A stretch of 37,978 nt of DNA, from contig JAFCCF010000004.1 in assembly GCA_017610325.1 (NCBI GenBank), positions 1 to 37,978 of the forward strand, written 5' to 3'. Below the pieces are notes generated by a model. It searched no databases and had not been told where the DNA came from. It saw only the letters and a program-made list of their open reading frames with translations. The translations under genes and the position numbers were made by a program. Origin of the DNA: Candidatus Aminicenantota bacterium (GTDB lineage: Archaea > Nanobdellota > Nanobdellia > Woesearchaeales > JAFCCF01). Positions 27,851 through 35,877 of this stretch are shown here, piece by piece (within the stretch, counting starts at the first letter, position 1; every line of letters begins with the position of its first letter).

Positions 27851-29204
27851 AGAAAAGAAAAGTATCATGGCACTTTGCTGTGCTTATTTTGCTGATACTT
27901 GCATATTTTGCTGTATTTTCATATTTCACAGTCCAGAGATACAATGCCTATGTGCCAGCAGCCTATGACCTTGGTGTATGGACACAGACCTTGTGGAATG
28001 CTGCACATGGCAATGGCTTTGTGAATTCAATAGAGTTCCTGCCGCATTTTGGCTTGCATGTTAACCTTATCCTTATTCCATTTGTACCCTTGTACTGGTT
28101 GTTTGGAACTCCAGTGTTTCTGCTCATGTTGCAATCAGCAATGCTTGCAATAGGTGCCCTTCCATTATACCTGCTGGCTGTTATGAAACTCAAGAATAAG
28201 ATTGCTGGCCTGGTGTTTGCAGCTGTTTACCTGCTCTATCCATCACTGCACAATATTAATTTATTTGATTTTCATGCAATTGCACTTGTTATACCTTTTT
28301 TATTGTTCATGTTCTATTTTTTTGAAAAAAAGAATTACAGGGCAATGTTTATGTTTGCTGTTCTTGCACTTAGCTGTAAGGAGGATGTTGCTCTGGTGGT
28401 GCTATTCTTTGGCCTGTATGTTCTGCTCATCAGGAAACTGAGAAAAATAGGTGTTGCTGTCGCTTGCCTAGCTTTGCTGTGGCTAATTATGTCATTTTTT
28501 GTTATTATTCCAAGCTATGGCTCATCTTTTGAGCTGTCCAGCGACAATCGCTATTCTAAGTTTGGCAACACCCTCACAGAGGTAGCAGTTAATGTTATTG
28601 CAAAGCCTGGCTTGACTCTCTCTACTTTATTTTCACCTGGCTTCTCATAGCATTGCCTGTTTTTATGCAGAACATGCTGTCAAACCAGCCTGCAATGTAC
28701 AGCTCTATGTACCACTATGACTGTACTATTATTCCGTTTGTGTTTATTGCTGGTATATTCGGGTTAGGTTATCTGATGTCAAAGCTGTCAGGCAAGAAAC
28801 TGAAGAGCCGTGTGCTCATGATTATCCTTGTTATTGTACTGCTAAAGTCATCTGCTGCTTTCTATTATGGCAGTGGTCTTGGGCCTAGCAAGTACACGCC
28901 AGGCATTTACGCTGTTACTGAGCATAACCAGCTTGCCAATGAGGTGATTAAGGAGATTCCTGAAGATGCGTCTGTGCTCACAACTACTTTTATCATGCCG
29001 CATATAGCAAACAGGAAAGATATATTTGTGTTTCCGCAAAAGGTTGAGGCAGATGTTGTGCTGTTTGACCTGAGCATTACACCATATAAACTTACCCCAA
29101 AAACATATAAGGAAGAACTGTATAAATACAACAAGAGCAGTGATTACGAGCTGGTGCTTGAGAAGGGAGATTTTATCATGTTCAAAAAGAGGTTATTATC
29201 ATAA
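27847..29204 (+). pseudogene. DUF2079-like paralogue disrupted by net 67-nt deletion/frameshift near 28634 (ORFs 27847..28650 and 28653..29204)
   Basis: First ORF aligns with the N-terminal ~260 aa of 26369..27850 and stops after STLFSPGFS; the following frame continues LLIALPVFMQNMLS aligning with paralogue LLVTVPSLMQNLLS. Confidence 0.7.
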
Positions 29205-29290
29205 TTATGTATGGGCTCTGCTGCTAGCTACAATTTTGTAAATTACTGCTCAATCACACTTAGGCCCCACAGTTGCCAAGCACACCCAGG

Positions 29291-29334
29291 AAATTTTTCC
29301 TTCCCCACATCAGGCGAGGGGAGAGGAAAAATTT
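29291..29334. repeat. Long imperfect palindrome in intergenic region
   Basis: AAATTTTTCCTTCCCC-ACATCAGGCGA-GGGGAGAGGAAAAATTT; further flanking complementarity CCACAG...CTGTGG. Confidence 0.75.
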
Positions 29335-29416
29335 GTTGCTTAGCGACCAGCTGTGGAGCTAGTTAAGTAACTGGGCGCTGGCTGTTGTAAGAGGGGAATA
29401 AGGAGAGGTAAATTAG

Positions 29417-29887
29417 ATGAAGGTGATACAATTGCAGGAATTAATGGAGATTGTAAATAATTTCAGAGAAGAGAACAAGAAGATTGTGTTTACAAATGGC
29501 TGCTTTGACATACTACATGAAGGTCATCTATCTTATCTGCAGCAGGCTCGAAGTATGGGTGATGCACTCATAGTTGGCCTTAACTCAGATGCTTCAGTTA
29601 GGCGGTATAAAGGCGAAGGAAGGCCTGTGAACAAGCAGGAGATTCGCGAATCCAACCTTGCTGCGCTTGAATATGTTGATTATGTTATTGTGTTTGAGGA
29701 AGACACCCCTATGAAACTTTTGGAGGCAATTAGACCAAATGTGCTTGTCAAGGGCGGAGATTATTCCCTTGATGGTGTTGTTGGCCGTGACTTTGTTGAG
29801 TCATATGGTGGTGTTGTTAGGGTAACAGATAAGGTTGAAGGGGTATCAACAACAAAGATTATTGAGTCAAGGAAAAGTGGGAAATAA
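29417..29887 (+). CDS. RfaE/HldE-type nucleotidyltransferase (cytidylyltransferase-like) domain protein
   Basis: [75 protein letters not shown]. Confidence 0.9.
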   Translation: MKVIQLQELMEIVNNFREENKKIVFTNGCFDILHEGHLSYLQQARSMGDALIVGLNSDASVRRYKGEGRPVNKQEIRESNLAALEYVDYVIVFEEDTPMKLLEAIRPNVLVKGGDYSLDGVVGRDFVESYGGVVRVTDKVEGVSTTKIIESRKSGK

Positions 29888-31436
29888 AAAATCAAAGAAC
29901 CTGCATTATCTTATTATTCTTCTCTTTGTTATAGGCGCATTTCTTAGGTTGTATAACCTTGGAACTGTGCCTTTGTGGCAGGATGAGGCTGAGACAGCTC
30001 TGCACTCATTCAATGTGCTTGAAACTGGCCTGCCAGTTGGATTCTATAAGGTTCCTTTTTATGAGAATGCTTATCTTATAAAAAGCTCTGATGAGATGTA
30101 TGCGTTTATGCCAACAAATTATCTTCATACAAATCTTGTCACTATGAAGGGCTGGCTTACATATTATATAGGGGCTTTTTTCATGTTATTTGGTAAAAGC
30201 AACCTTGCATTGAGGCTTCCATTTGCCCTGCTTGGAATTAGCTCTCTGTTTGTTGTTTATTTTTTTGTGAATAAGTTTTTCAATAAGCGGACAGCTGCCA
30301 TTGTGTTGTTCCTGCAGGCAGTAAGCCCCACCTTTTTGTACTACGAAAGGCAGATTAGGTATTATTCACTTGAGATTCTGCTTGTGTTTGCCTCAATCTA
30401 TATTTTTATTAAAGCCTTTGAGCAGCGAAAGCTCTGGATGTTCATTGTTGCAGAAGTGTTGCTTGCCCTACTGTTTCATACCCATATCATTGCCTGCATC
30501 TCAGTAATCATCATCTTATTTATCTATGCATTCCTGTTCCACAGGGGGCTGTTTTCCAACAAGAGTCTCTGGACAGGTGACCTGGTCTTCCTTATTTTGA
30601 CAGTTCCCTGGCTGATTTTTGCAGGTTTTAGTGTAACATCACAACCGCATATCTGGCACATGCCTGGCTGGCTTAGTTCTGGGTTGTATTATCCTATCAG
30701 CAGCGCAACCCTGTACACCTCCATATACATACTTGCTGAGCTTGGTTTTCTAGCTCTGTTGGTGAGTGTTTTCTTTGCAAAGTGGATGAAGAAGCAAAAG
30801 CTGTATTTTGGAAGTCAAAAGGCAAACCTGTTGTTGCTTGCCTCTGTGATTGTTTTCCTGATTATTCCTACACTACTTGTTCCATATTCCTCATTTAATG
30901 AGAGATTGTATCTGCCATTATTTGTTTTCTGGCTCATAATAATTGGTGTATTCTTTGACAAGCTCCTGTCTCTTGTTAAGCATAGGATAGCAAAGCTTGT
31001 GCTTATGCTGGTGTTCTTGTTTCTCACCTTTATGCATGTTAGCAGTGTGTTTGGCAGGCAGGGCATTGACTTTGGCAACCAATTGGATTTGATTACAGAT
31101 GCTGGTGATGACTGGGTAGAACAGGACATTGAGTTTCTCAGGTTGCAGGGTGCATCTGAGGATGCCCTGATTCTGACAACAGATGAGCACTTCACATTCC
31201 TCTGGTACTCAGATTATACTGTTCAGACAATCTGGCCAGTGCGCAAATTATTTATTGATAACTATGATGGCGAGTTATGGCTTATTTTAAGGGGACAGCC
31301 TGATGGTGTGTGCAACCACTTCCACATGTATCTTCAGTCAGGGGATTTCTGTGAAGATAACAAAAACTATCTGAGTAGAATAAAGGATTGTGAAATGTTT
31401 GAGCCTGGTTCTGGCTCTATTATATACAAATGTTAA
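29877..31436 (+). CDS. GT-C/PMT-like multi-pass membrane glycosyltransferase (ORF track start 29835; GTG 29877 preferred)
   Basis: [32 protein letters not shown] plus many TM segments. Confidence 0.75.
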   Translation: MGNKKSKNLHYLIILLFVIGAFLRLYNLGTVPLWQDEAETALHSFNVLETGLPVGFYKVPFYENAYLIKSSDEMYAFMPTNYLHTNLVTMKGWLTYYIGAFFMLFGKSNLALRLPFALLGISSLFVVYFFVNKFFNKRTAAIVLFLQAVSPTFLYYERQIRYYSLEILLVFASIYIFIKAFEQRKLWMFIVAEVLLALLFHTHIIACISVIIILFIYAFLFHRGLFSNKSLWTGDLVFLILTVPWLIFAGFSVTSQPHIWHMPGWLSSGLYYPISSATLYTSIYILAELGFLALLVSVFFAKWMKKQKLYFGSQKANLLLLASVIVFLIIPTLLVPYSSFNERLYLPLFVFWLIIIGVFFDKLLSLVKHRIAKLVLMLVFLFLTFMHVSSVFGRQGIDFGNQLDLITDAGDDWVEQDIEFLRLQGASEDALILTTDEHFTFLWYSDYTVQTIWPVRKLFIDNYDGELWLILRGQPDGVCNHFHMYLQSGDFCEDNKNYLSRIKDCEMFEPGSGSIIYKC

Positions 31437-31469
31437 AATTGGCAATGTTTCTATTATAAAATCCCCTTT

Positions 31470-31880
31470 TTACTCAAACCTTAAAAGCCTGATAATCTCA
31501 GAGGTATTAAAAACAATAACCTTTTCTTGTTTTTTGAATGCTTTATCATTAGACCAAATAGCTAAATCAAGTCTAAGTGCCAAAGCAAAGAAATCAATAT
31601 CATTTAGGTCACTTGCAATTTTCGAAGCTTTTTTGAGTTCTGTTCTGTATTCACTCTCAGGCACAAATTCAACAATAGTAATAAGTCTTTTTTTGATTTT
31701 ATTAAACTTATCTTTGTCAATATCTGCCTTAACTCTTATCTGTGAAGCATGTTTTCCTAATTCAGCTAATGCAAATTGAGGTGCAAAAAGCCCAATCTGT
31801 AACTCTTCAAATATGCTGTGCGTTGGTGATTGTTGTTTGAAATAACTAAACATTATATTTGTATCTACAATAAGCATCAT
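31470..31880 (-). CDS. PIN-domain (VapC-like) toxin
   Basis: MLIVDTNIMFSYF ... ELGKHA ... LNDIDFFALALRLDLAIWSNDKAFKKQ. Confidence 0.85.
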   Translation of the reverse strand: MMLIVDTNIMFSYFKQQSPTHSIFEELQIGLFAPQFALAELGKHASQIRVKADIDKDKFNKIKKRLITIVEFVPESEYRTELKKASKIASDLNDIDFFALALRLDLAIWSNDKAFKKQEKVIVFNTSEIIRLLRFE

Positions 31881-31881
31881 C

Positions 31882-32133
31882 TTATATGAGCCCTTCTCTC
31901 TTTAGTTCTGCAAATCTTCCTTTTCTACCTTTCTTCTGTAGTTTCACAGCCCACTTAATAAATTCTTTTTCTCCATCAAGTTTCTTTAACATCTCTTCTC
32001 TCCAAAATAGTTCTCTTGTTTTTTCTTCAATAGCTTTTCTCACAAAACCTGACCAGTTCATCTCATTAAACTTATCCATCTTTGCCTTGATTTCTTCAGA
32101 CACAGATAATGTTATACTTACCATTTGCATCAC
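31882..32133 (-). CDS. VapB-like antitoxin
   Basis: MVSITLSVSEEIKAKMDKFNEMNWSGFVRKAIEEK; directly upstream of PIN gene. Confidence 0.75.
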   Translation of the reverse strand: MMQMVSITLSVSEEIKAKMDKFNEMNWSGFVRKAIEEKTRELFWREEMLKKLDGEKEFIKWAVKLQKKGRKGRFAELKREGLI

Positions 32134-32202
32134 CCTACATAAAAAAACGTAAATACGTTTAAATATTTAAATATTTCGGTTACTTGTTACTACATATATT
32201 AG

Positions 32203-32262
32203 TCTTCTAAAATAGTTATAAAATCCCTGTTTATCGTCTAAAAAACAAAACATTTATATATC
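32203..32262 (+). promoter_or_regulatory. Promoter region with conserved element shared with 35231..35291
   Basis: TCTTCTN4TAGTTATAAAATCCCTGTTTATCGTCTAAAAAAC then TTTATATATC TATA box, ATG 32287 about 27-35 nt downstream. Confidence 0.65.
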
Positions 32263-32286
32263 ATATATGGGTAATATTATTCAATA

Positions 32287-32859
32287 ATGGATAATAAGCA
32301 TGAAATCATTAATTATCTTGGAAAGAATTTAGGTAGGGGGTATACTATGCACGAGCTTAGTATGCTGGTTCATATTCCCTATGCTAGTTTTTATAGGACA
32401 ATACAAAAGATAGAAGATGTTCTAAATATTCAGGTAATTGGTAAATCTAAAGTGTTAAAACTTAATGTAGGAAATCCAATTATAAAATCACATCTTATTG
32501 TGGCATCAGATGAGGAAAAAAAAGAGTTCCTTGCAAAACAACCAATTATTAAAAAAATTGTAAATGATTTTGACACTAAAGATATTGTTGTTCTTTTCGG
32601 AAGCTATGCAAAGGGAAAGCAAACTGAGAAAAGCGATATTGATATTATAATTATAAATAAAGACGGAAAAAAGACTTTATCTTTCTCTAAATATGAATTA
32701 TTATACAAAAAGAAAATAAATCCTGTCTTCCTAACAAAGTCGGAATTTAAGAAAATGCTTAAAGATAAAGAAGAAAATGTTGGAAAACAAGCTTTGAAGA
32801 ACCATATCATACTTAACAATCCTGAAAACTTTTGGGGGTGTGTTTTAAATGGAATTTGA
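32287..32859 (+). CDS. MNT-type nucleotidyltransferase antitoxin with N-terminal HTH
   Basis: VVLFGSYAKGKQTEKSDIDIIII (GSxAxG...SDxD); N-terminal helix-turn-helix-like region. Confidence 0.85.
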   Translation: MDNKHEIINYLGKNLGRGYTMHELSMLVHIPYASFYRTIQKIEDVLNIQVIGKSKVLKLNVGNPIIKSHLIVASDEEKKEFLAKQPIIKKIVNDFDTKDIVVLFGSYAKGKQTEKSDIDIIIINKDGKKTLSFSKYELLYKKKINPVFLTKSEFKKMLKDKEENVGKQALKNHIILNNPENFWGCVLNGI

Positions 32860-33208
32860 CAAGAAGACCTATGCAAACTTATTCAGGGATTTCCTTACTG
32901 AAAATAGAATAAAAGAATCACAAGAATCATTTAAGGTTAAGCTGTTCCTTCAAAAAGCAGAAAATAGTTTACTTATAGCAAAACATGTCAAAGATATTGT
33001 ACCTACAAAAGACCAGCCGAAGAAGCTTCATTGGAATTATTGGGCAATCACAGTATCCTACTATTCAATGCTGTATGCTGCTAAAGCTGTAATATTGTCA
33101 AAGGGATATGAGGTTAGAGACCATGATGCGGCTCAAATAGCACTAGGCCATCTTTTGGTTCCTGATGAATTAGAAAAAGAAGATTTAGAAATTCTAATTT
33201 TTTCTTAG
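32849..33208 (+). CDS. HEPN-like toxin partner, possibly C-terminally truncated
   Basis: KLFLQKAENSLLIAKHVKDI...NYWAITVSYYSMLYAAKAVILSKGYEVRDHDAAQIAL; overlaps MNT gene. Confidence 0.75.
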   Translation: MEFDKKTYANLFRDFLTENRIKESQESFKVKLFLQKAENSLLIAKHVKDIVPTKDQPKKLHWNYWAITVSYYSMLYAAKAVILSKGYEVRDHDAAQIALGHLLVPDELEKEDLEILIFS

Positions 33209-33435
33209 AAACATTCCTTATTGAAGCACTCATCACAAAGCCTAGCGTGCCAGTCTTTATTATGCGCTGATATTTTCTTATTGCATTTCCTGCAACTAAA
33301 TCTCATGTCTTCATCATGCTTTTTATGAAATGTTTTCATCTTCTCTTTAATCTCATCCGCGCCTAGGCTCCGAATAAAAGATCCCTCTTCCCAAATGCTA
33401 TCCTCTTCTAATTCTTCTGATTTTTCTTTCTCCAT
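33205..33435 (-). CDS. Small zinc-ribbon-like protein
   Basis: CRKCNKKISAHNKDWHARLCDECFNKEC (two CxxC). Confidence 0.55.
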   Translation of the reverse strand: MEKEKSEELEEDSIWEEGSFIRSLGADEIKEKMKTFHKKHDEDMRFSCRKCNKKISAHNKDWHARLCDECFNKECF

Positions 33436-34175
33436 TTTAGTTTGTCCTTATTCACATCTTTTAAATATGGTTTTGGAATGTGTTTTTCTAAATTTTCTAT
33501 GTCAATCATAAAGTCGCTTGGCCTTTGTTTCCAGTACTCCTTACATTTATTGAATATTAAATCTTTAGCTTCAATAGTAATATTCCTGTCATTTTCAACC
33601 CTGCATAACTGCTCATATACAAAGAATATCCATGTTACGCCCTCTCTTTTTTGTAGATCACACTCATTGATTATTATCTGCCAATCCACTCCTTCTCTTA
33701 CCAGGCGTTCAATATCTGGAAAATCTTTTTGCCTGTCAGAGAGGCTTTTAAGCAGTAATATATCAGTGTTTGATGCAAGATAAACAGAGAGATTATTCTT
33801 TTTCTCATTTAATTCAGCTCGCTTGACCATGCTTTCTGAAAAATCCAGCATTCCCACAATGTTCTTAATAAAAACATCAATTTTTGACGGTCCTCTCTGG
33901 AATACGATTATAGCATTCTTGTAAACTGCTTCTTTGAAAAGCTCCTGGTCTACAACTTTATATCCCCCTTGTAGAAGTGCCTTATTCAAAAGTTTAAAGT
34001 CTTCTTTTGTAAGAACAATAATATCAATATCAAATGTTGCGTCTTTTAAGTTTTTTAGGCACATTGCACCTCCACCAATCAGGAAAATACTGAGTTTATC
34101 TTCAAGTTTCTCGTTAATTTCTTCTAAGAATTTCTTGATGCCTTCTAATTCGAATATTTTCTCTTTTTCTGCCAT
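33408..34175 (-). CDS. Nucleotidyltransferase (AbiEii-like/DUF6036-like)
   Basis: IFLIGGGAMCLKNLKDATFDIDIIVLTKEDFKLLNKAL. Confidence 0.7.
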   Translation of the reverse strand: MAEKEKIFELEGIKKFLEEINEKLEDKLSIFLIGGGAMCLKNLKDATFDIDIIVLTKEDFKLLNKALLQGGYKVVDQELFKEAVYKNAIIVFQRGPSKIDVFIKNIVGMLDFSESMVKRAELNEKKNNLSVYLASNTDILLLKSLSDRQKDFPDIERLVREGVDWQIIINECDLQKREGVTWIFFVYEQLCRVENDRNITIEAKDLIFNKCKEYWKQRPSDFMIDIENLEKHIPKPYLKDVNKDKLKWRKKNQKN

Positions 34176-35080
34176 TATGCTTTCACCCCATAATCATTCA
34201 TCATATCTTTAATACCTTGCCTCGTAGTTGTTGGTAGGGTAGCAGTCTTAATCTTTTGTTCTTTTGATTTTATTACCTTAAAAAAATCATTGAATAAATC
34301 TATGCAATCATAGTTATATGCAAGCTTTATTAATTTTTTCCTATTGGGCTTATTTTTATAATAAAAAACCACTGCTAACTCAAGAAGCCTGGTTTCTCTT
34401 CTAATTTGAAATAAGCTGTGGATAAACACTTCTTCTTTGGTAAGTTTTTTTTCTGGAAGATAACAAGCATGTTTTATCACATTCAAAGGAGTGTTAAAAT
34501 TGGAATATGCCGAGAATCCAGTAAGAACGCCCTGTATATCTTCTTTTGTAACCTCAAAGACCATCTTATCTTCAAATTTCCAAAGCACATTATTAAAGTA
34601 CTTGTAGTAATTCCTATATGCACTAAGGAAATCATACAGCAGAGGCCAGCTTTTCTTATTAAATCTAAGCATTTTCTTTTCTTTGGTAAGTATCAATCTG
34701 TTTCGTAAATACTTTGATCTGTTCAGCACTGTTTTTTCTGAAATGTTTAAGGCTTCAGCTATGTTCTCAAGCGGTTTCCATGAATGAAGACAATAGCTAA
34801 ATATCCTGAAATTTAGGCCAAAGAGAAATTCTTCATATTTTGTTCCAGGCTCTAAAATAAGCATTCTTTTGAATAGATAAGAGTGTTGTGTTTTGGCAGA
34901 CCTAACCCTTATTTTCCTATTTTTCTTTTCTATTTCAATGAAATCAAGCTCCTTTAAATGTTCTAATAGTGGGGAAACTCGGTTAACAGAAACATTAAGA
35001 CTTTTAGCAATCGTTTCTCTAGTAAAAGCTCCTTTAAATATGGCTATCAGTGCTTTTACATCTGATTTTGATAGAGTCAT
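34175..35080 (-). CDS. HTH (winged-helix) transcriptional regulator, AbiEi-like partner
   Basis: MTLSKSDVKALIAIFKGAFTRETIAKSLNVSVNRVSPLLEHLKELDFIEIEKKNRKIRV; second HTH-like NIAEALNISEKTVLNRSKYLRNR; 1-nt overlap with 33408..34175. Confidence 0.7.
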   Translation of the reverse strand: MTLSKSDVKALIAIFKGAFTRETIAKSLNVSVNRVSPLLEHLKELDFIEIEKKNRKIRVRSAKTQHSYLFKRMLILEPGTKYEEFLFGLNFRIFSYCLHSWKPLENIAEALNISEKTVLNRSKYLRNRLILTKEKKMLRFNKKSWPLLYDFLSAYRNYYKYFNNVLWKFEDKMVFEVTKEDIQGVLTGFSAYSNFNTPLNVIKHACYLPEKKLTKEEVFIHSLFQIRRETRLLELAVVFYYKNKPNRKKLIKLAYNYDCIDLFNDFFKVIKSKEQKIKTATLPTTTRQGIKDMMNDYGVKA

Positions 35081-35230
35081 GTTTATCTCCCTTGTTATTA
35101 TAGGATAACTATTATATAAATCTTTTGATAATTCCCTAAATTATTTACATTATATATAAATAAATCAATAAAATAGGGGAATTACAGCTTTTTTATGGCT
35201 TTAATAAGCTATTCATTGATTATTCATTTC

Positions 35231-35291
35231 TCTTCTGGAGTAGTTATAAAATCCCTGTTTGTCGTCTAAAAAACCGAAAAGTTTATATATC
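35231..35291 (+). promoter_or_regulatory. Promoter region with conserved element shared with 32203..32262
   Basis: TCTTCTN4TAGTTATAAAATCCCTGTTTGTCGTCTAAAAAACCGAAAAGTTTATATATC; BRE/TATA-like CCGAAAAGTTTATATAT. Confidence 0.65.
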
Positions 35292-35481
35292 TTTAATAAG
35301 AATTATAATTCTTAATAAGTTAGTGGTGGTTTTGCTTAAGTTTTTTTAATAAAAATAAGGCTGTGTCAACATGAAATTGTGTGGGTTAGTGGGGTCTACA
35401 GTATTCTCAATACATCTTATAATCTTCTACTTGATATATCGCAAATCAATTTCCAAACCCTGGCGCTGGTTGCAGGCAACT

Positions 35482-35523
35482 GATTTTTTCTTTCCCCTCG
35501 CTAGATGCGGGGAGGAAAAAATC
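35482..35523. repeat. Long imperfect palindrome in intergenic region, similar in design to 29291..29334
   Basis: GATTTTTTCTTTCCCC-TCGCTAGATGC-GGGGAGGAAAAAATC. Confidence 0.75.
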
Positions 35524-35576
35524 CCCAGTTGGGCAGCGGCAAAGCATAGTGCAGTGAATTATGAGTTGGTGGTCTT

Positions 35577-35840
35577 ATGAAAAAGGTATTTCCAGTCAGC
35601 TTAGATGAGGAAATGATTGAGTGGATAAAGGAAGAGGTCGATAAAGGCCATTTCAGGAACCGTTCTCATGTTGTTGAATTTATCTTAGCAAAACACCGCG
35701 ATGAGCTTCTTAAGAAATATGACACAGCTAGACTAAGGAAGCTTGAGCAAACGATGAAGGAGGTGAAGGATGAAGAAGGCATGTCCAGCTTCAGGAACAG
35801 GGTTGAAGGCGGAACTTTAAGAAAATATATAAAAAAATAA
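35577..35840 (+). CDS. RHH/CopG-like DNA-binding protein (orphan antitoxin-like)
   Basis: KKVFPVSLDEEMIEWIKEEVDKGHFRNRSHVVEFILAKHRDE. Confidence 0.75.
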   Translation: MKKVFPVSLDEEMIEWIKEEVDKGHFRNRSHVVEFILAKHRDELLKKYDTARLRKLEQTMKEVKDEEGMSSFRNRVEGGTLRKYIKK

Positions 35841-35877
35841 CTTTAAAAAAAATATTTCAAAAAAAAGAGGCATTTAG

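Noticed and set aside
31390-31779. 129-aa plus-strand ORF
   Set aside because: Antisense to the PIN-domain gene 31470..31880.
35371-35580. 69-aa ORF MKLCGLVGSTVFSIH...
   Set aside because: Runs through the long palindromic element and lacks recognisable domains; likely noncoding.
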